A stretch of DNA of 64,000 nt from NCBI GenBank assembly GCA_902586885.1, contig CACIJG010000001.1, positions 1 to 64,000 of the forward strand, written 5' to 3'. Both the position numbers and the translations under genes were made by a program. Below are positions 52,525 through 62,143 of this stretch, one piece after another. Source of the DNA: an uncultured Alphaproteobacteria bacterium. Its GTDB lineage: Bacteria; Pseudomonadota; Alphaproteobacteria; Rhodobacterales; Rhodobacteraceae. Numbering within the stretch: position 1 is the stretch's first letter; each line of letters begins with the position of its first letter. Under the pieces are notes generated by a model. That model saw nothing but the letters and a program-made list of their open reading frames with translations, was not told the origin of the DNA and ran no database searches.

Positions 52525-54066
52525 TTACTCCCACTCAATAGTTCCGGGAGGTTTTGATGTAATGTCAAATAAAACTCTATTAACACCTTCTATTTCATTT
52601 ATTATTTTATTACTTGTTTCGCTTAGAAAAGCCTTGCTAAAATAAAAAAAATCGGCAGTCATCCCATCTGTACTATTTACAGCTCTTAATATGCAGGCGT
52701 ATTCGTGGGTTCTTGCGTCGCCCATGACACCAACGCTTTTCACAGGCAAAATTATAGCTAAAGCCTGCCAAATCTTATTATAAAGTTTATATTTGATTAG
52801 TTGGCTAACAAATATATTATCCACCTCTCTTAAAAGTTTGAGCCTCTTATTCGAAATTACTCCAGGGCATCGTATTGCCAGGCCGGGTCCTGGGAAAGGG
52901 TGTCTTTGTATAAATGTTTTATCAAGACCAAGGTTAACACCAATTTTTCTTACCTCATCTTTGAAAAGAGCTCTTAAAGGTTCAACAAGTTTTAGGTTCA
53001 TATTTTTTGGAAGACCTCCCACGTTATGATGGCTTTTAATTGTATGTGAGGATTTGCCATGAATAGAAATCGACTCAATTACATCCGGATATAATGTACC
53101 TTGGGCTAAATATTTTATGCCCTTTAATTTTTCTGACTGAGACTCGAAAACTTCAATAAATGTTTTTCCGATAATTTTACGTTTTTTTTCTGGCTCAGAT
53201 ATTCCTTTAAGCCTTCTTAGGAATAAATTTTTGGCATTTATCGATATCAACTTAATTTTGTAATGTTTTTTGAATAGTTTTGTGATTTGTGCGGGTTCAT
53301 TTTTTCTTAAAAGTCCATTGTCAACAAAAATACAGGTAAGATTACTTCCAATAGCTTTGTTTAAAAGTAAGGCTGTAACAGAGCTGTCTACTCCTCCAGA
53401 CAAAGCGCATAATACTTTCTCTTCCCCTATTTTATTCTTTAATTTATATATTATGTCTTCGGTAATCTTAGATGCAGTCCAATTAGGTTTAATATTTGCA
53501 ATTTTTAAAAAGTTTTTAAACAATAGAGAGCCATTTTTAGTATGAAAAACTTCTGGATGAAACTGCACACCAAAGAACTTGTTCTTGAAATCTCCTACAA
53601 TCGCAAAATCTGAACTATCTGACTTTGCTAAAGAAACAAAATTTTTAGGTAATTGAGAGACAGCATCTCCGTGGCTCATCCAAACCTTTTCAAACCCCTT
53701 CTTAAAGAGTCCGTTTAGAAGGGGGCTTTTTTGCTCGATAGTTTTAGTGATTAATGTTCTTCCAAATTCTCTCTTGGATTGTTTTTGTACCTTACCGCCC
53801 ATTAGTTTACACAATAATTGATGGCCGTAGCATATGCCTAAAATAGGAATTTTCAGATCAAAAATCTCTCTTGGTATTGTAGGACTATTATCGGATGAGG
53901 TCGACTCTGGTCCACCGGATAAAATTAGAGCCACTGGTTTTAGTTGCTCAATATTTTTTAATAAATCGTTTTCCCATGATATTATTTCGCAATAAACGTT
54001 TAGCTCTCTTACTCTTCTTGCGATTAACTGAGTAACTTGACTACCGAAATCTATTATAAGTAACAT
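52525..54066 (-). CDS. guaA: GMP synthase (glutamine-hydrolysing)
   Basis: ILGICYGHQLLCKLMGG; LSGGVDSSVTALLL; C-terminus TSKPPGTIEWE. Confidence 0.97.
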   Translation of the reverse strand: MLLIIDFGSQVTQLIARRVRELNVYCEIISWENDLLKNIEQLKPVALILSGGPESTSSDNSPTIPREIFDLKIPILGICYGHQLLCKLMGGKVQKQSKREFGRTLITKTIEQKSPLLNGLFKKGFEKVWMSHGDAVSQLPKNFVSLAKSDSSDFAIVGDFKNKFFGVQFHPEVFHTKNGSLLFKNFLKIANIKPNWTASKITEDIIYKLKNKIGEEKVLCALSGGVDSSVTALLLNKAIGSNLTCIFVDNGLLRKNEPAQITKLFKKHYKIKLISINAKNLFLRRLKGISEPEKKRKIIGKTFIEVFESQSEKLKGIKYLAQGTLYPDVIESISIHGKSSHTIKSHHNVGGLPKNMNLKLVEPLRALFKDEVRKIGVNLGLDKTFIQRHPFPGPGLAIRCPGVISNKRLKLLREVDNIFVSQLIKYKLYNKIWQALAIILPVKSVGVMGDARTHEYACILRAVNSTDGMTADFFYFSKAFLSETSNKIINEIEGVNRVLFDITSKPPGTIEWE

Positions 54067-54224
54067 ATTTCTTTTAGATGCTAATTTTTTCGACTAAAAA
54101 CATATAATCATATATATTATACAACTTGATCATATGGAACATATTAAAAAAATTTAATGATTTATTATTATTTGGAAAATAAACAAGAAAATTATTAAAT
54201 TTAACCAAGAAAGAAAGGTGGAAA

Positions 54225-55751
54225 GTGAGTAGAAGAAGCTCAGGTGGAAGGTCGGCAAGAAGAGAAGAGAGAACCTCTCAACAATTAGAGTTTTCAAAAT
54301 TTATTGAAAGAAAGATACCAAATTTTGAATTGCTTAACGATGAAGCTCTAGAGATTATTGAGGAGGGTGCAGAACGGATTCTATCAGAAATTGGTGTAAA
54401 ATTCCCAGACAATGAATTTGCGCAAAAACTTTGGAGAGACGCAGGTGCTGATGTAAAGGGAGATCTTGTGCGCATACCAAAAGGGTTAGCAAGAAAGTTA
54501 TGCTCTACCGCTCCTAGTGAGTTTACGCAGCATGCCCGGTCTCCTGATAAAAATGTTACAATAGGTGGAAAAAACTTGGTTTGCGCTCCTGTTTATGGGC
54601 CTCCATTTGTTCGAGATTTGGAAAAGGGTAGGCGGTACGCTGAAATGTCAGATTTCGAGAAATTCGTAAAGTTAGGTTATATGTCTAAATGGTTACATCA
54701 TTCTGGAGGAACCCTTTGTGAACCGACGGATGTGCCTGTAAACAAAAGGCATCTAGATATGATCTATGCTCATATTACCCTTTCTGATAAACCTTTTATG
54801 GGATCAGTAACCGCTCCTGAAAGGGCTAAGGATTCTGTCAAAATGTGCGAGATTGTTTTTGGTAAAAATTTTGTCGAAAAAAATTCAGTTTTGACGTCTT
54901 TAATAAACATTAACTCTCCGTTAGTGCTTGATGAAACTATGATGGGCGCGTTAGAAGTTTACGCAAAGTCCAACCAAGCTTGTATAGTATCACCATTTAT
55001 AGTTGGAGGTGCAATGGCACCTGTGACGGTTGCAGGGACTTTAACTCAAATTTTGGCAGAGGTATTGGCAGCAGTTGCGTACACTCAGCTAATAAAAATT
55101 GGAGCTCCAGTGATTTTTGGAACTTTTGTTGCCTCGATCGACATGAATTCAGGAGCCCCAACATTTGGCACGCCTGAGTCCTCTAAAGTATTGTTTGGTG
55201 CAGGTCAATTAGCTCGAAGACTAAATCTTCCCTTTAGATCAGGAGGAGGTCTTTGTGGCTCAAAAATAACAGATGCGCAAGCTGCATACGAGTCTTCAAA
55301 TAGTATGCAGGCAGGTCTTTTAGGTGGAGTAAACTTTATGCTTCATGCTTGTGGTTGGCTAGAGGGGGGTCTAGTTGCAAGTCTAGAAAAGTTTATTATG
55401 GATGCGGACCAACTCGGGATACTTCACTCAATAGCTTCTGGTATAGATCTGTCAGCAGAATCTCTAGCATTTGAAGCTATAAAGGAAGTTGGCCCTGGGG
55501 GACATTTTTTGGGGTGTAGTCATACGCAATCAAATTTTAAGAATGCATTCTGGCGTTCTGAAATACTTAATTACAAACCTTTTGAAACCTGGTTAGAAGA
55601 AGGAGAGATTGATCTGACCGAGAATGCTAATAAGAGGGTTAATCAGCTTTTGAAGTCTTATGTGAAACCGGAGCTTGATATAAGCAAAAAAGAGGAGTTG
55701 GACGCATTTGTTAAGCAAAAAAAAGACTCTATGCCTGATGCCTTTGTTTGA
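54225..55751 (+). CDS. MttB-like trimethylamine/betaine methyltransferase family protein, no in-frame amber codon
   Basis: COG5598-type N-terminus (LNDEALEIIEEGAERILSEIGVKFPD); continuous 508-aa ORF; GTG start. Confidence 0.85.
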   Translation: MSRRSSGGRSARREERTSQQLEFSKFIERKIPNFELLNDEALEIIEEGAERILSEIGVKFPDNEFAQKLWRDAGADVKGDLVRIPKGLARKLCSTAPSEFTQHARSPDKNVTIGGKNLVCAPVYGPPFVRDLEKGRRYAEMSDFEKFVKLGYMSKWLHHSGGTLCEPTDVPVNKRHLDMIYAHITLSDKPFMGSVTAPERAKDSVKMCEIVFGKNFVEKNSVLTSLININSPLVLDETMMGALEVYAKSNQACIVSPFIVGGAMAPVTVAGTLTQILAEVLAAVAYTQLIKIGAPVIFGTFVASIDMNSGAPTFGTPESSKVLFGAGQLARRLNLPFRSGGGLCGSKITDAQAAYESSNSMQAGLLGGVNFMLHACGWLEGGLVASLEKFIMDADQLGILHSIASGIDLSAESLAFEAIKEVGPGGHFLGCSHTQSNFKNAFWRSEILNYKPFETWLEEGEIDLTENANKRVNQLLKSYVKPELDISKKEELDAFVKQKKDSMPDAFV

Positions 55752-56480
55752 TCAGGCCTTAGAAATCTCTATGAATTCTTTTTTTTTGAGAGATGCTCCT
55801 CCTACAAGTAGACCGCCTACATCACTTATGGACATTATTTCGGCGCAATTTTTTTCGTTCGCTGATCCACCATAAAGTATAGGCACTTGACTAGCTTTTG
55901 AGCCAAAATTCTCAATTAGAAAGTCTCTTATAAATCTGTGAATTTCCGCAATATCTTCGATTTTTGGGGTAAGACCTGTTCCTATTGCCCATACAGGTTC
56001 ATAGGCAATAATTAAATCATCAAAATCTATATCCTTCGGAATACATTGTCCAAGTTGACTCTCTATAATTTCCTTTGCTTTACCTTGGTTCTTTTCCTCT
56101 AAGTCTTCACCCACGCATAATATTGGCACTAATTTAAATTTTGTGGCACACAACAGCTTATTAAATATTAACTTGTTACTTTCTTTGAATATAGATCTTC
56201 TTTCAGAGTGACCTAAAATAACATACCTAGCCCCGGATTCGTATAACATCGCTGCAGAGATTTCACCGGTGTAGGGGCCTGAGGCATTTTCGTTACAGTT
56301 TTGTCCTCCAATAAAAACTTCTCGAGGTAAGATCTCTTTACTCTTACAGATAAGAGTGGTAGGCGGGCAAATGATGATTTTATTTTTTGAAGAAGGGAGT
56401 GAAGATAAAGAATGTAATAATTCTAAAGATCCATTCATTTTCCAATTAGCTGCTATAACTTTCTGGGATTTTTCTGACAT
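55752..56480 (-). CDS. tpiA: Triosephosphate isomerase
   Basis: IAANWKMNGS; VILGHSERR; IIAYEPVWAIGTG; LYGGSANEKN. Confidence 0.96.
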   Translation of the reverse strand: MSEKSQKVIAANWKMNGSLELLHSLSSLPSSKNKIIICPPTTLICKSKEILPREVFIGGQNCNENASGPYTGEISAAMLYESGARYVILGHSERRSIFKESNKLIFNKLLCATKFKLVPILCVGEDLEEKNQGKAKEIIESQLGQCIPKDIDFDDLIIAYEPVWAIGTGLTPKIEDIAEIHRFIRDFLIENFGSKASQVPILYGGSANEKNCAEIMSISDVGGLLVGGASLKKKEFIEISKA

Positions 56481-56498
56481 AACAACTTTAGAAAAAAA

Positions 56499-56837
56499 TT
56501 AACTGTTTCCAAATTTTATGGACTCACCGCAGCCGCAAGCCTCGGTAACATTGGGATTTGAGAATTTAAAACCTGATTCAATTAACCCTTCTTCATAATC
56601 TATTGTGGTCCCAAATAAAAACATCTGTGCTGTTGGGGCAACAATTATTTGAGCCCCATTTGATTCAATAACTTCATCATTCTCCTTTATCTCTTCTACA
56701 AGATCCATAGTATATTCCATACCTGCGCAGCCACCTTTTTTCAGGCCAATTCTTAGGGCTTTACAGGAGCTATTATCATCAATTATTTTCTTTATATGCT
56801 TAGCAGCTGAGTCGCTTATTGACAAAAAATTACTCAT
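56499..56837 (-). CDS. HesB/IscA family iron-sulfur assembly protein
   Basis: LRIGLKKGGCAGMEYTMD; ESGFKFSNPNVTEACGCGESI. Confidence 0.92.
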   Translation of the reverse strand: MSNFLSISDSAAKHIKKIIDDNSSCKALRIGLKKGGCAGMEYTMDLVEEIKENDEVIESNGAQIIVAPTAQMFLFGTTIDYEEGLIESGFKFSNPNVTEACGCGESIKFGNS

Positions 56838-56845
56838 TTCTATAC

Positions 56846-57223
56846 CTACATAAATCCAAGTTCTAATCTAGCTTCATCTGACATCATTTCCATTCCCCAC
56901 TGAGGCTCCCAAACAATTTCCACATCAACGTTATTGACTTCTTGCGTAGGTTTAATAGCGTCTGAAACCCATCCAGGCATTTCATCAGCTACAGGACAGC
57001 CCGGTGCTGTTAAAGACATCTGTATTTTCACGTCATTTTTATCGTTTATTTCAATGGTATAAATGAGTCCTAAATCATAAATATTTACGGAAATCTCAGG
57101 GTCAAATACTGTCTTACAAGCTGATACAACTTTTTCATATAGAGGATGGTCAGTAGTAGACGGTTTTATTATTTGCCCCTCTTCCATGTAATCAGCTCTT
57201 GAGTTTTCTTTATTCTTGTTCAT
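56846..57223 (-). CDS. MIP18/DUF59 family protein, SufT-like
   Basis: VFDPEISVNIYDLGLIYTIEI...MSLTAPGCPVADEMPGWV; start chosen at ATG 57223 (ORF track 57316 overlaps tgt). Confidence 0.88.
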   Translation of the reverse strand: MNKNKENSRADYMEEGQIIKPSTTDHPLYEKVVSACKTVFDPEISVNIYDLGLIYTIEINDKNDVKIQMSLTAPGCPVADEMPGWVSDAIKPTQEVNNVDVEIVWEPQWGMEMMSDEARLELGFM

Positions 57224-57286
57224 TGTATATGGACCCTTACTATAAATATATTTATTTGCATAGATAAATTCAAGAGGAATTAAAAT

Positions 57287-58378
57287 ATGTCTCAAAACGG
57301 GTTTTCCATAAAACATATTGAAGGGAAATCCCGGGTAGGTACCTTAAAAACTAGTAGAGGCATAATCAACACACCAGCATTCATGCCTGTAGGCACAGCA
57401 GGAACGGTTAAAGCAATGCTTCCAGAAAATCTTAGAACAATAGGAGCAGATGTTTTGCTCTGTAATACATATCACCTAATGTTGAGACCGGGAGAGGAAA
57501 TAGTTAATAAATTAGGGGGATTAAATAAGTTTATGAATTGGAAAGGACCAATATTGACCGATAGTGGAGGGTTTCAAGTTATGAGCCTTGCTAATCTTAG
57601 AACAATTTCAGAAGAAGGAGTTATTTTTAAGTCTCATGTTGATGGGAAAAAGTTTTCTCTTTCTCCAGAAACTTCAATTTCGATTCAAAAGAAATTGCAA
57701 AGTACTATAATTATGAGCTTCGACGAGTGTACGCCTTATCCAATTGATAAAAGTGAAGCTGAAAAGAGTATGAAACTTTCTTTGAGGTGGGGGAAAAGAT
57801 CAAAAAACTCCTTTGGTAGAAATTCGGATAGTTTACTTTTTGGTATTCAGCAAGGCAGCATGTTTAAAGATTTGAGAAAATCTAGTGCCATAGGTTTAAC
57901 TGATATTGGTTTTGACGGGTATGCATTAGGAGGGTTAGCGGTTGGGGAAACTCAGGAGAAAATGTTTGAAGTTATTGATTTTTCTATAGATTTATTTCCT
58001 TATAACCGACCCAGATACTTAATGGGTGTTGGTAAGCCGAGTGATATAGTTGGAGCAGTATTACGAGGAGTCGATATGTTTGATTGTGTAATTCCAACAA
58101 GATCAGGTAGAAACGGTCAAGCATTTGTAGAAGAAGGAACAATCAATTTAAAGAATGCCAAATATAAAAATGACGATCTAGCTCTTGACCCAACTTGCAA
58201 TTGTTACTGCTGTAACAATTATTCAAAGGGGTATTTAAGTCACTTAGTTCGTTCAAATGAGATCTTAGGATCCATTCTGGTTACTTGGCACAATCTTTCC
58301 TTTTACCTTAATTTAATGAAAGATATTAGATCAAAAATAGCAGAGGGAACTTTTACAGATTTTGCAAAAAAATTTTAA
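57287..58378 (+). CDS. tgt: tRNA-guanine transglycosylase
   Basis: TPAFMPVGTAGTVKAM; LTDSGGFQVMSL; DMFDCVIPTRSGRNGQAF; zinc ligands CNCYCC. Confidence 0.97.
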   Translation: MSQNGFSIKHIEGKSRVGTLKTSRGIINTPAFMPVGTAGTVKAMLPENLRTIGADVLLCNTYHLMLRPGEEIVNKLGGLNKFMNWKGPILTDSGGFQVMSLANLRTISEEGVIFKSHVDGKKFSLSPETSISIQKKLQSTIIMSFDECTPYPIDKSEAEKSMKLSLRWGKRSKNSFGRNSDSLLFGIQQGSMFKDLRKSSAIGLTDIGFDGYALGGLAVGETQEKMFEVIDFSIDLFPYNRPRYLMGVGKPSDIVGAVLRGVDMFDCVIPTRSGRNGQAFVEEGTINLKNAKYKNDDLALDPTCNCYCCNNYSKGYLSHLVRSNEILGSILVTWHNLSFYLNLMKDIRSKIAEGTFTDFAKKF

Positions 58379-58434
58379 AATAGTGTCAAATAGTGAAATT
58401 TGAGATGCAAAAAATTTTAACTTCGTGACCAAGC

Positions 58435-58465
58435 CTTGAATTTTCACCAAGAGTGCTCATATTAT
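58435..58465 (+). promoter_or_regulatory. Candidate RpoH (heat-shock sigma) promoter for lon
   Basis: CTTGAA, 17 nt, CATATTAT, about 30 nt upstream of the lon ATG at 58496. Confidence 0.4.
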
Positions 58466-58495
58466 ATTGTGTAGAAAACTTCGGAGTACAACCAT

Positions 58496-60895
58496 ATGAA
58501 TGATAAAAAAAACCCAATTCCCGTATTGCCCTTAAGAGATATTGTTGTATTTCCAAATATGATCGTTAGATTGTTTGTTGGGAGAGAGAAGTCTGTTTTA
58601 GCTCTAGAAGAAGTTATGAAAACTGAGCAACAAATTTTACTCGTATCTCAGAAAGACGCTGGTGATGATAATCCTGTTGAGGAAAGTATCTATAAAGTTG
58701 GTGTTGTAGCTAATGTATTACAAGTTCTCAAGCTTCCGGATGGCGCTGTAAAAATCTTAATTGAAGGCAAGCAGAGAGTAGAAATAACTGAATTCCTTAA
58801 CAAAAAAAAGTTTTTTGAGGCTTATTATCAAGACCTTCCTGAAAACGAAAATTCGGGAGAAGAGCTAGAAGCATTAAGGAGAACCGTAACGCAGGACTTT
58901 GACCGTTATTCAAAGCTTAACAAGAATATTTCTGAAGAATCCTTAGCTGCTATTAAAAAAGCAGAGGATCCAATAAAGCTATCCGATACTGTAGCCGGGC
59001 ACCTAACTCTAACTGTTGAGAAAAAGCAAGAACTGTTGGAAACGACAGATGTTGCAAAAAGACTAGAAAAGATTTTGGAATTTATACAGTCGGAACTTAG
59101 TGTTTTGAGAGTAGAGAAAAAGATAAAGACCCGAGTAAAAAATCAGATGGAAAAAACGCAAAGGGAGTATTATCTGAACGAGCAGATGAAGGCGATCCAA
59201 AAAGAACTAGGAGACAACTCAGAGGGTCCAGATGAAATTGCTGAAATCAAGGCAAAAATAGAGAAAATAAAGCTTAGTAAAGAGGCTAGAGAAAAAGCTG
59301 TCGCTGAGTTAAAGAAACTAAAATCAATGTCTCCAATGTCAGCTGAGTCAGCAGTCGTTAGAAATTATCTTGATTGGCTTCTTTCAATTCCCTGGAAGAA
59401 AAAATCAAGAATCAAGTCAGACTTAAACATCGCTCAAGGTATATTGGACAGTGATCACTTTGGTTTAAAAAAAGTTAAAGAGCGGATCGTAGAATACCTA
59501 GCGGTTCAGCATAGAAGTAAAAAATTGAAGGGACCTATATTGTGTCTCGTTGGCCCTCCAGGAGTAGGAAAAACGTCGTTAGGTAAGTCCATAGCAAGAG
59601 CTACGGGAAGAGAGTTTATAAGAGTTTCGCTTGGAGGTGTACGTGACGAGAGTGAGATAAGAGGCCATAGGAGAACATACATCGGTTCGATGCCAGGTAA
59701 AATTATTCAAAGTATGAAAAAAGCAAAGACCTCTAACCCTCTTATACTCCTCGATGAGATAGACAAGATGGGCTTTGACTATAGAGGTGACCCTGCCAGT
59801 GCGATGCTTGAGGTTTTGGATCCTGAGCAAAATAATACCTTCACTGATCATTATTTAGAAGTCGAGTATGATTTGTCTGACGTAATGTTTATTACGACTG
59901 CTAATACGTTCAATATGCCTCGGCCCTTACTTGATAGAATGGAGATTATACAACTTGCAGGTTACACAGAGGATGAAAAGGCTGAAATTGCGAAAAGACA
60001 TCTGATAAAAAAACAAATTGATAATCATGGTTTAACTGAAAAGGAATTTGGTCTTCAGGATAGCGGTTTACTTGAAATTATCAGGCGATACACCCGTGAA
60101 GCTGGAGTAAGAAACCTTGAAAGAGAAATCGCAAAACTTTGTAGAAAGGTGCTTACCCTTATAATTAAAAAGGAAAAAACTTCAGTTAAAGTTGATAAAA
60201 AAAATATCAACGAATTGTTAGGCGTAAAAAAATATAAATTTGGTCTTGCCGAGGAACAAAATCAAATTGGAGTAGCAACAGGATTAGCATGGACAGAAGT
60301 TGGTGGTGACCTGTTGTCAATCGAGGCAATAAAGCTTCCAGGAAAAGGCAGAATGAAAGCAACTGGAAAGCTAGGAGATGTTATGAAGGAGAGTATAGAT
60401 GCAGCATCGAGCTTTGTGAGATCCAAATCACCAGATTTTGGTATAAAGCCAACTGTCTTTGAGAGGTCGGACATACATGTTCATGTTCCTGAAGGTGCGA
60501 CACCCAAAGACGGGCCCTCTGCTGGGATAGCCATGGTAACATCTATTGTGTCTATGCTAACAAGTGTTCCTATAAAAAGAGATGTTGCGATGACTGGGGA
60601 AGTCACTTTGCGTGGAAATGTTTTGGCTATTGGTGGCTTGAAAGAGAAACTGTTGGCTGCTTTAAGGGGTGGTATTAAGACTGTAATAATACCTAAAGAG
60701 AATGTAAAAGATCTCGTAGATATTCCAGAGAATGTAAAGAATTCGTTAGAAATCATCCCTGTTTCTCATGTTTCAGAAGTCCTTAAAGTGGCGCTAATTA
60801 AAAAACTGGTAAGTATTGATTGGGATTTTAATGATCATGAAAATAATGATAAAATAAAGGTGCATCCTGCCGAAGGGGCAGAATTACCTAACTAG
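58496..60895 (+). CDS. lon: ATP-dependent protease Lon
   Basis: Walker A GPPGVGKTSLGKSIA; catalytic PKDGPSAGIAM; N-terminus PVLPLRDIVVFPNM. Confidence 0.97.
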   Translation: MNDKKNPIPVLPLRDIVVFPNMIVRLFVGREKSVLALEEVMKTEQQILLVSQKDAGDDNPVEESIYKVGVVANVLQVLKLPDGAVKILIEGKQRVEITEFLNKKKFFEAYYQDLPENENSGEELEALRRTVTQDFDRYSKLNKNISEESLAAIKKAEDPIKLSDTVAGHLTLTVEKKQELLETTDVAKRLEKILEFIQSELSVLRVEKKIKTRVKNQMEKTQREYYLNEQMKAIQKELGDNSEGPDEIAEIKAKIEKIKLSKEAREKAVAELKKLKSMSPMSAESAVVRNYLDWLLSIPWKKKSRIKSDLNIAQGILDSDHFGLKKVKERIVEYLAVQHRSKKLKGPILCLVGPPGVGKTSLGKSIARATGREFIRVSLGGVRDESEIRGHRRTYIGSMPGKIIQSMKKAKTSNPLILLDEIDKMGFDYRGDPASAMLEVLDPEQNNTFTDHYLEVEYDLSDVMFITTANTFNMPRPLLDRMEIIQLAGYTEDEKAEIAKRHLIKKQIDNHGLTEKEFGLQDSGLLEIIRRYTREAGVRNLEREIAKLCRKVLTLIIKKEKTSVKVDKKNINELLGVKKYKFGLAEEQNQIGVATGLAWTEVGGDLLSIEAIKLPGKGRMKATGKLGDVMKESIDAASSFVRSKSPDFGIKPTVFERSDIHVHVPEGATPKDGPSAGIAMVTSIVSMLTSVPIKRDVAMTGEVTLRGNVLAIGGLKEKLLAALRGGIKTVIIPKENVKDLVDIPENVKNSLEIIPVSHVSEVLKVALIKKLVSIDWDFNDHENNDKIKVHPAEGAELPN

Positions 60896-60965
60896 AACTA
60901 AAAAAATCTTCTTATGATATTTATTTCTTGATGTTATAGTTTAAATTCGATAATGAGAGCAAGGA

Positions 60966-61041
<76 letters not shown>

Positions 61042-61067
61042 TTTTGAACGTTATGTTCAATTTGTGC

Positions 61068-61144
61068 GCGGTTGTAGCTCAGCTGGTTAGAGTGCCGGCC
61101 TGTCACGCCGGAGGTCGCGGGTTCGAACCCCGTCAACCGCGCCA
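61068..61144 (+). tRNA. tRNA-Asp (anticodon GTC), CCA encoded
   Basis: Acceptor gcggttg/caaccgc; anticodon arm ccggc-ctgtcac-gccgg; T loop gttcgaacc. Confidence 0.96.
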
Positions 61145-61280
61145 ACCTAATTTACTTAATCTATATTAAAATACTTTTTCTTTATAAGAATAAAATTTAG
61201 TCACAGATGTTTTGTAATTTATGCTATCCATGAAGATAAAATAGAATCGGAATTTATTTATAATAATCTTGGTCAATTTA

Positions 61281-62126
61281 ATGCTCAAAAAAAAATTAAC
61301 TATTCCTGAGTTAAAGGAAAAGAAAATTAACAAGGAAAGATTAGTAATGGTAGCAGTGGGTGAGTACCTTTCTGCAAAGTGGGCAGAGACAGCTGGAGTA
61401 GATATAATAGGCGTTGGTGACAGCCTTGGAATGACTTTATACGGTCATGAAAACACTATTAAAATGACAGTTGGACAAATGATAAATCATTGTCAAGCAG
61501 TTAAAAATGGAGCACCTAACACATTTTGTATTTTAGCTATGCCATATGGATCATATGCAACTAAAAAAATAGCAGTAAAAAACGCCGTAAGGATGATGAA
61601 GGAGAGTGGGGCAGACGCCGTAAAGATGCAAGGTGGAAAGGAAATGTTTGAAATAATCAAAGCTGTAGCTGATTCTGGTGTGCCCGTGATGAGCCATGTT
61701 GGATTAACGCCTCATTTTGTTCATGGTTTTGGAGGGTTTAAAATGCAGGGAAAAACGGCTGAAGAAGCGATCCGTATAATAGAAAATGCAAAAGCAATCG
61801 AGAGGGCAGGAGCTATCGGGATAGAGATTGAAGCAGTTCCCGATGAGGTCGCTAAAGCTATTGATGATGCAATTTCTATTTTCACTTTTTCCATAGGTTC
61901 AGGTTCTTCAGGAAATTGCCAGCTCCTAAATGGTTATGATCTCTTAGGAGGCTTTGACAGTTTTAAACCAAAGTTTGCAAAACGGTATGCAAACATTAGC
62001 GAAATCGCTGTTTCTTCATTTAAGAATTACGCTGATGACGTAAGAAAAAGAAAATTTCCTGATAATGATCACAGTTATCAAATGTCTTCAGAGGAAGTTA
62101 CAAAACTAAGATCATATTTAAAGTAA
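61281..62126 (+). CDS. panB: 3-methyl-2-oxobutanoate hydroxymethyltransferase
   Basis: VGDSLGMTLYGHENT; SHVGLTPHFVHGFGGFKMQGK; start chosen at ATG 61281. Confidence 0.93.
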   Translation: MLKKKLTIPELKEKKINKERLVMVAVGEYLSAKWAETAGVDIIGVGDSLGMTLYGHENTIKMTVGQMINHCQAVKNGAPNTFCILAMPYGSYATKKIAVKNAVRMMKESGADAVKMQGGKEMFEIIKAVADSGVPVMSHVGLTPHFVHGFGGFKMQGKTAEEAIRIIENAKAIERAGAIGIEIEAVPDEVAKAIDDAISIFTFSIGSGSSGNCQLLNGYDLLGGFDSFKPKFAKRYANISEIAVSSFKNYADDVRKRKFPDNDHSYQMSSEEVTKLRSYLK

Positions 62127-62143
62127 ATTTCCGTGAATTTTTA

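Noticed and set aside
46643-52546. Interpretation as a classical integron cassette array
   Set aside because: The repeats do not show recognisable attC R'/L' core pairs and no IntI gene is present. The shared core is the guaA 3' end, which points to a different recombination system.
46643-52546. Interpretation as a transposon or IS-derived region
   Set aside because: No transposase ORF, no terminal inverted repeats around individual units, and all repeat copies are in direct orientation ending in the same guaA tail.
55733-55757. GCCTGAT...ATCAGGC inverted repeat at the mttB-like/tpiA convergence
   Set aside because: Short 7-bp arms within coding sequence and no U-tract; insufficient to call a terminator.
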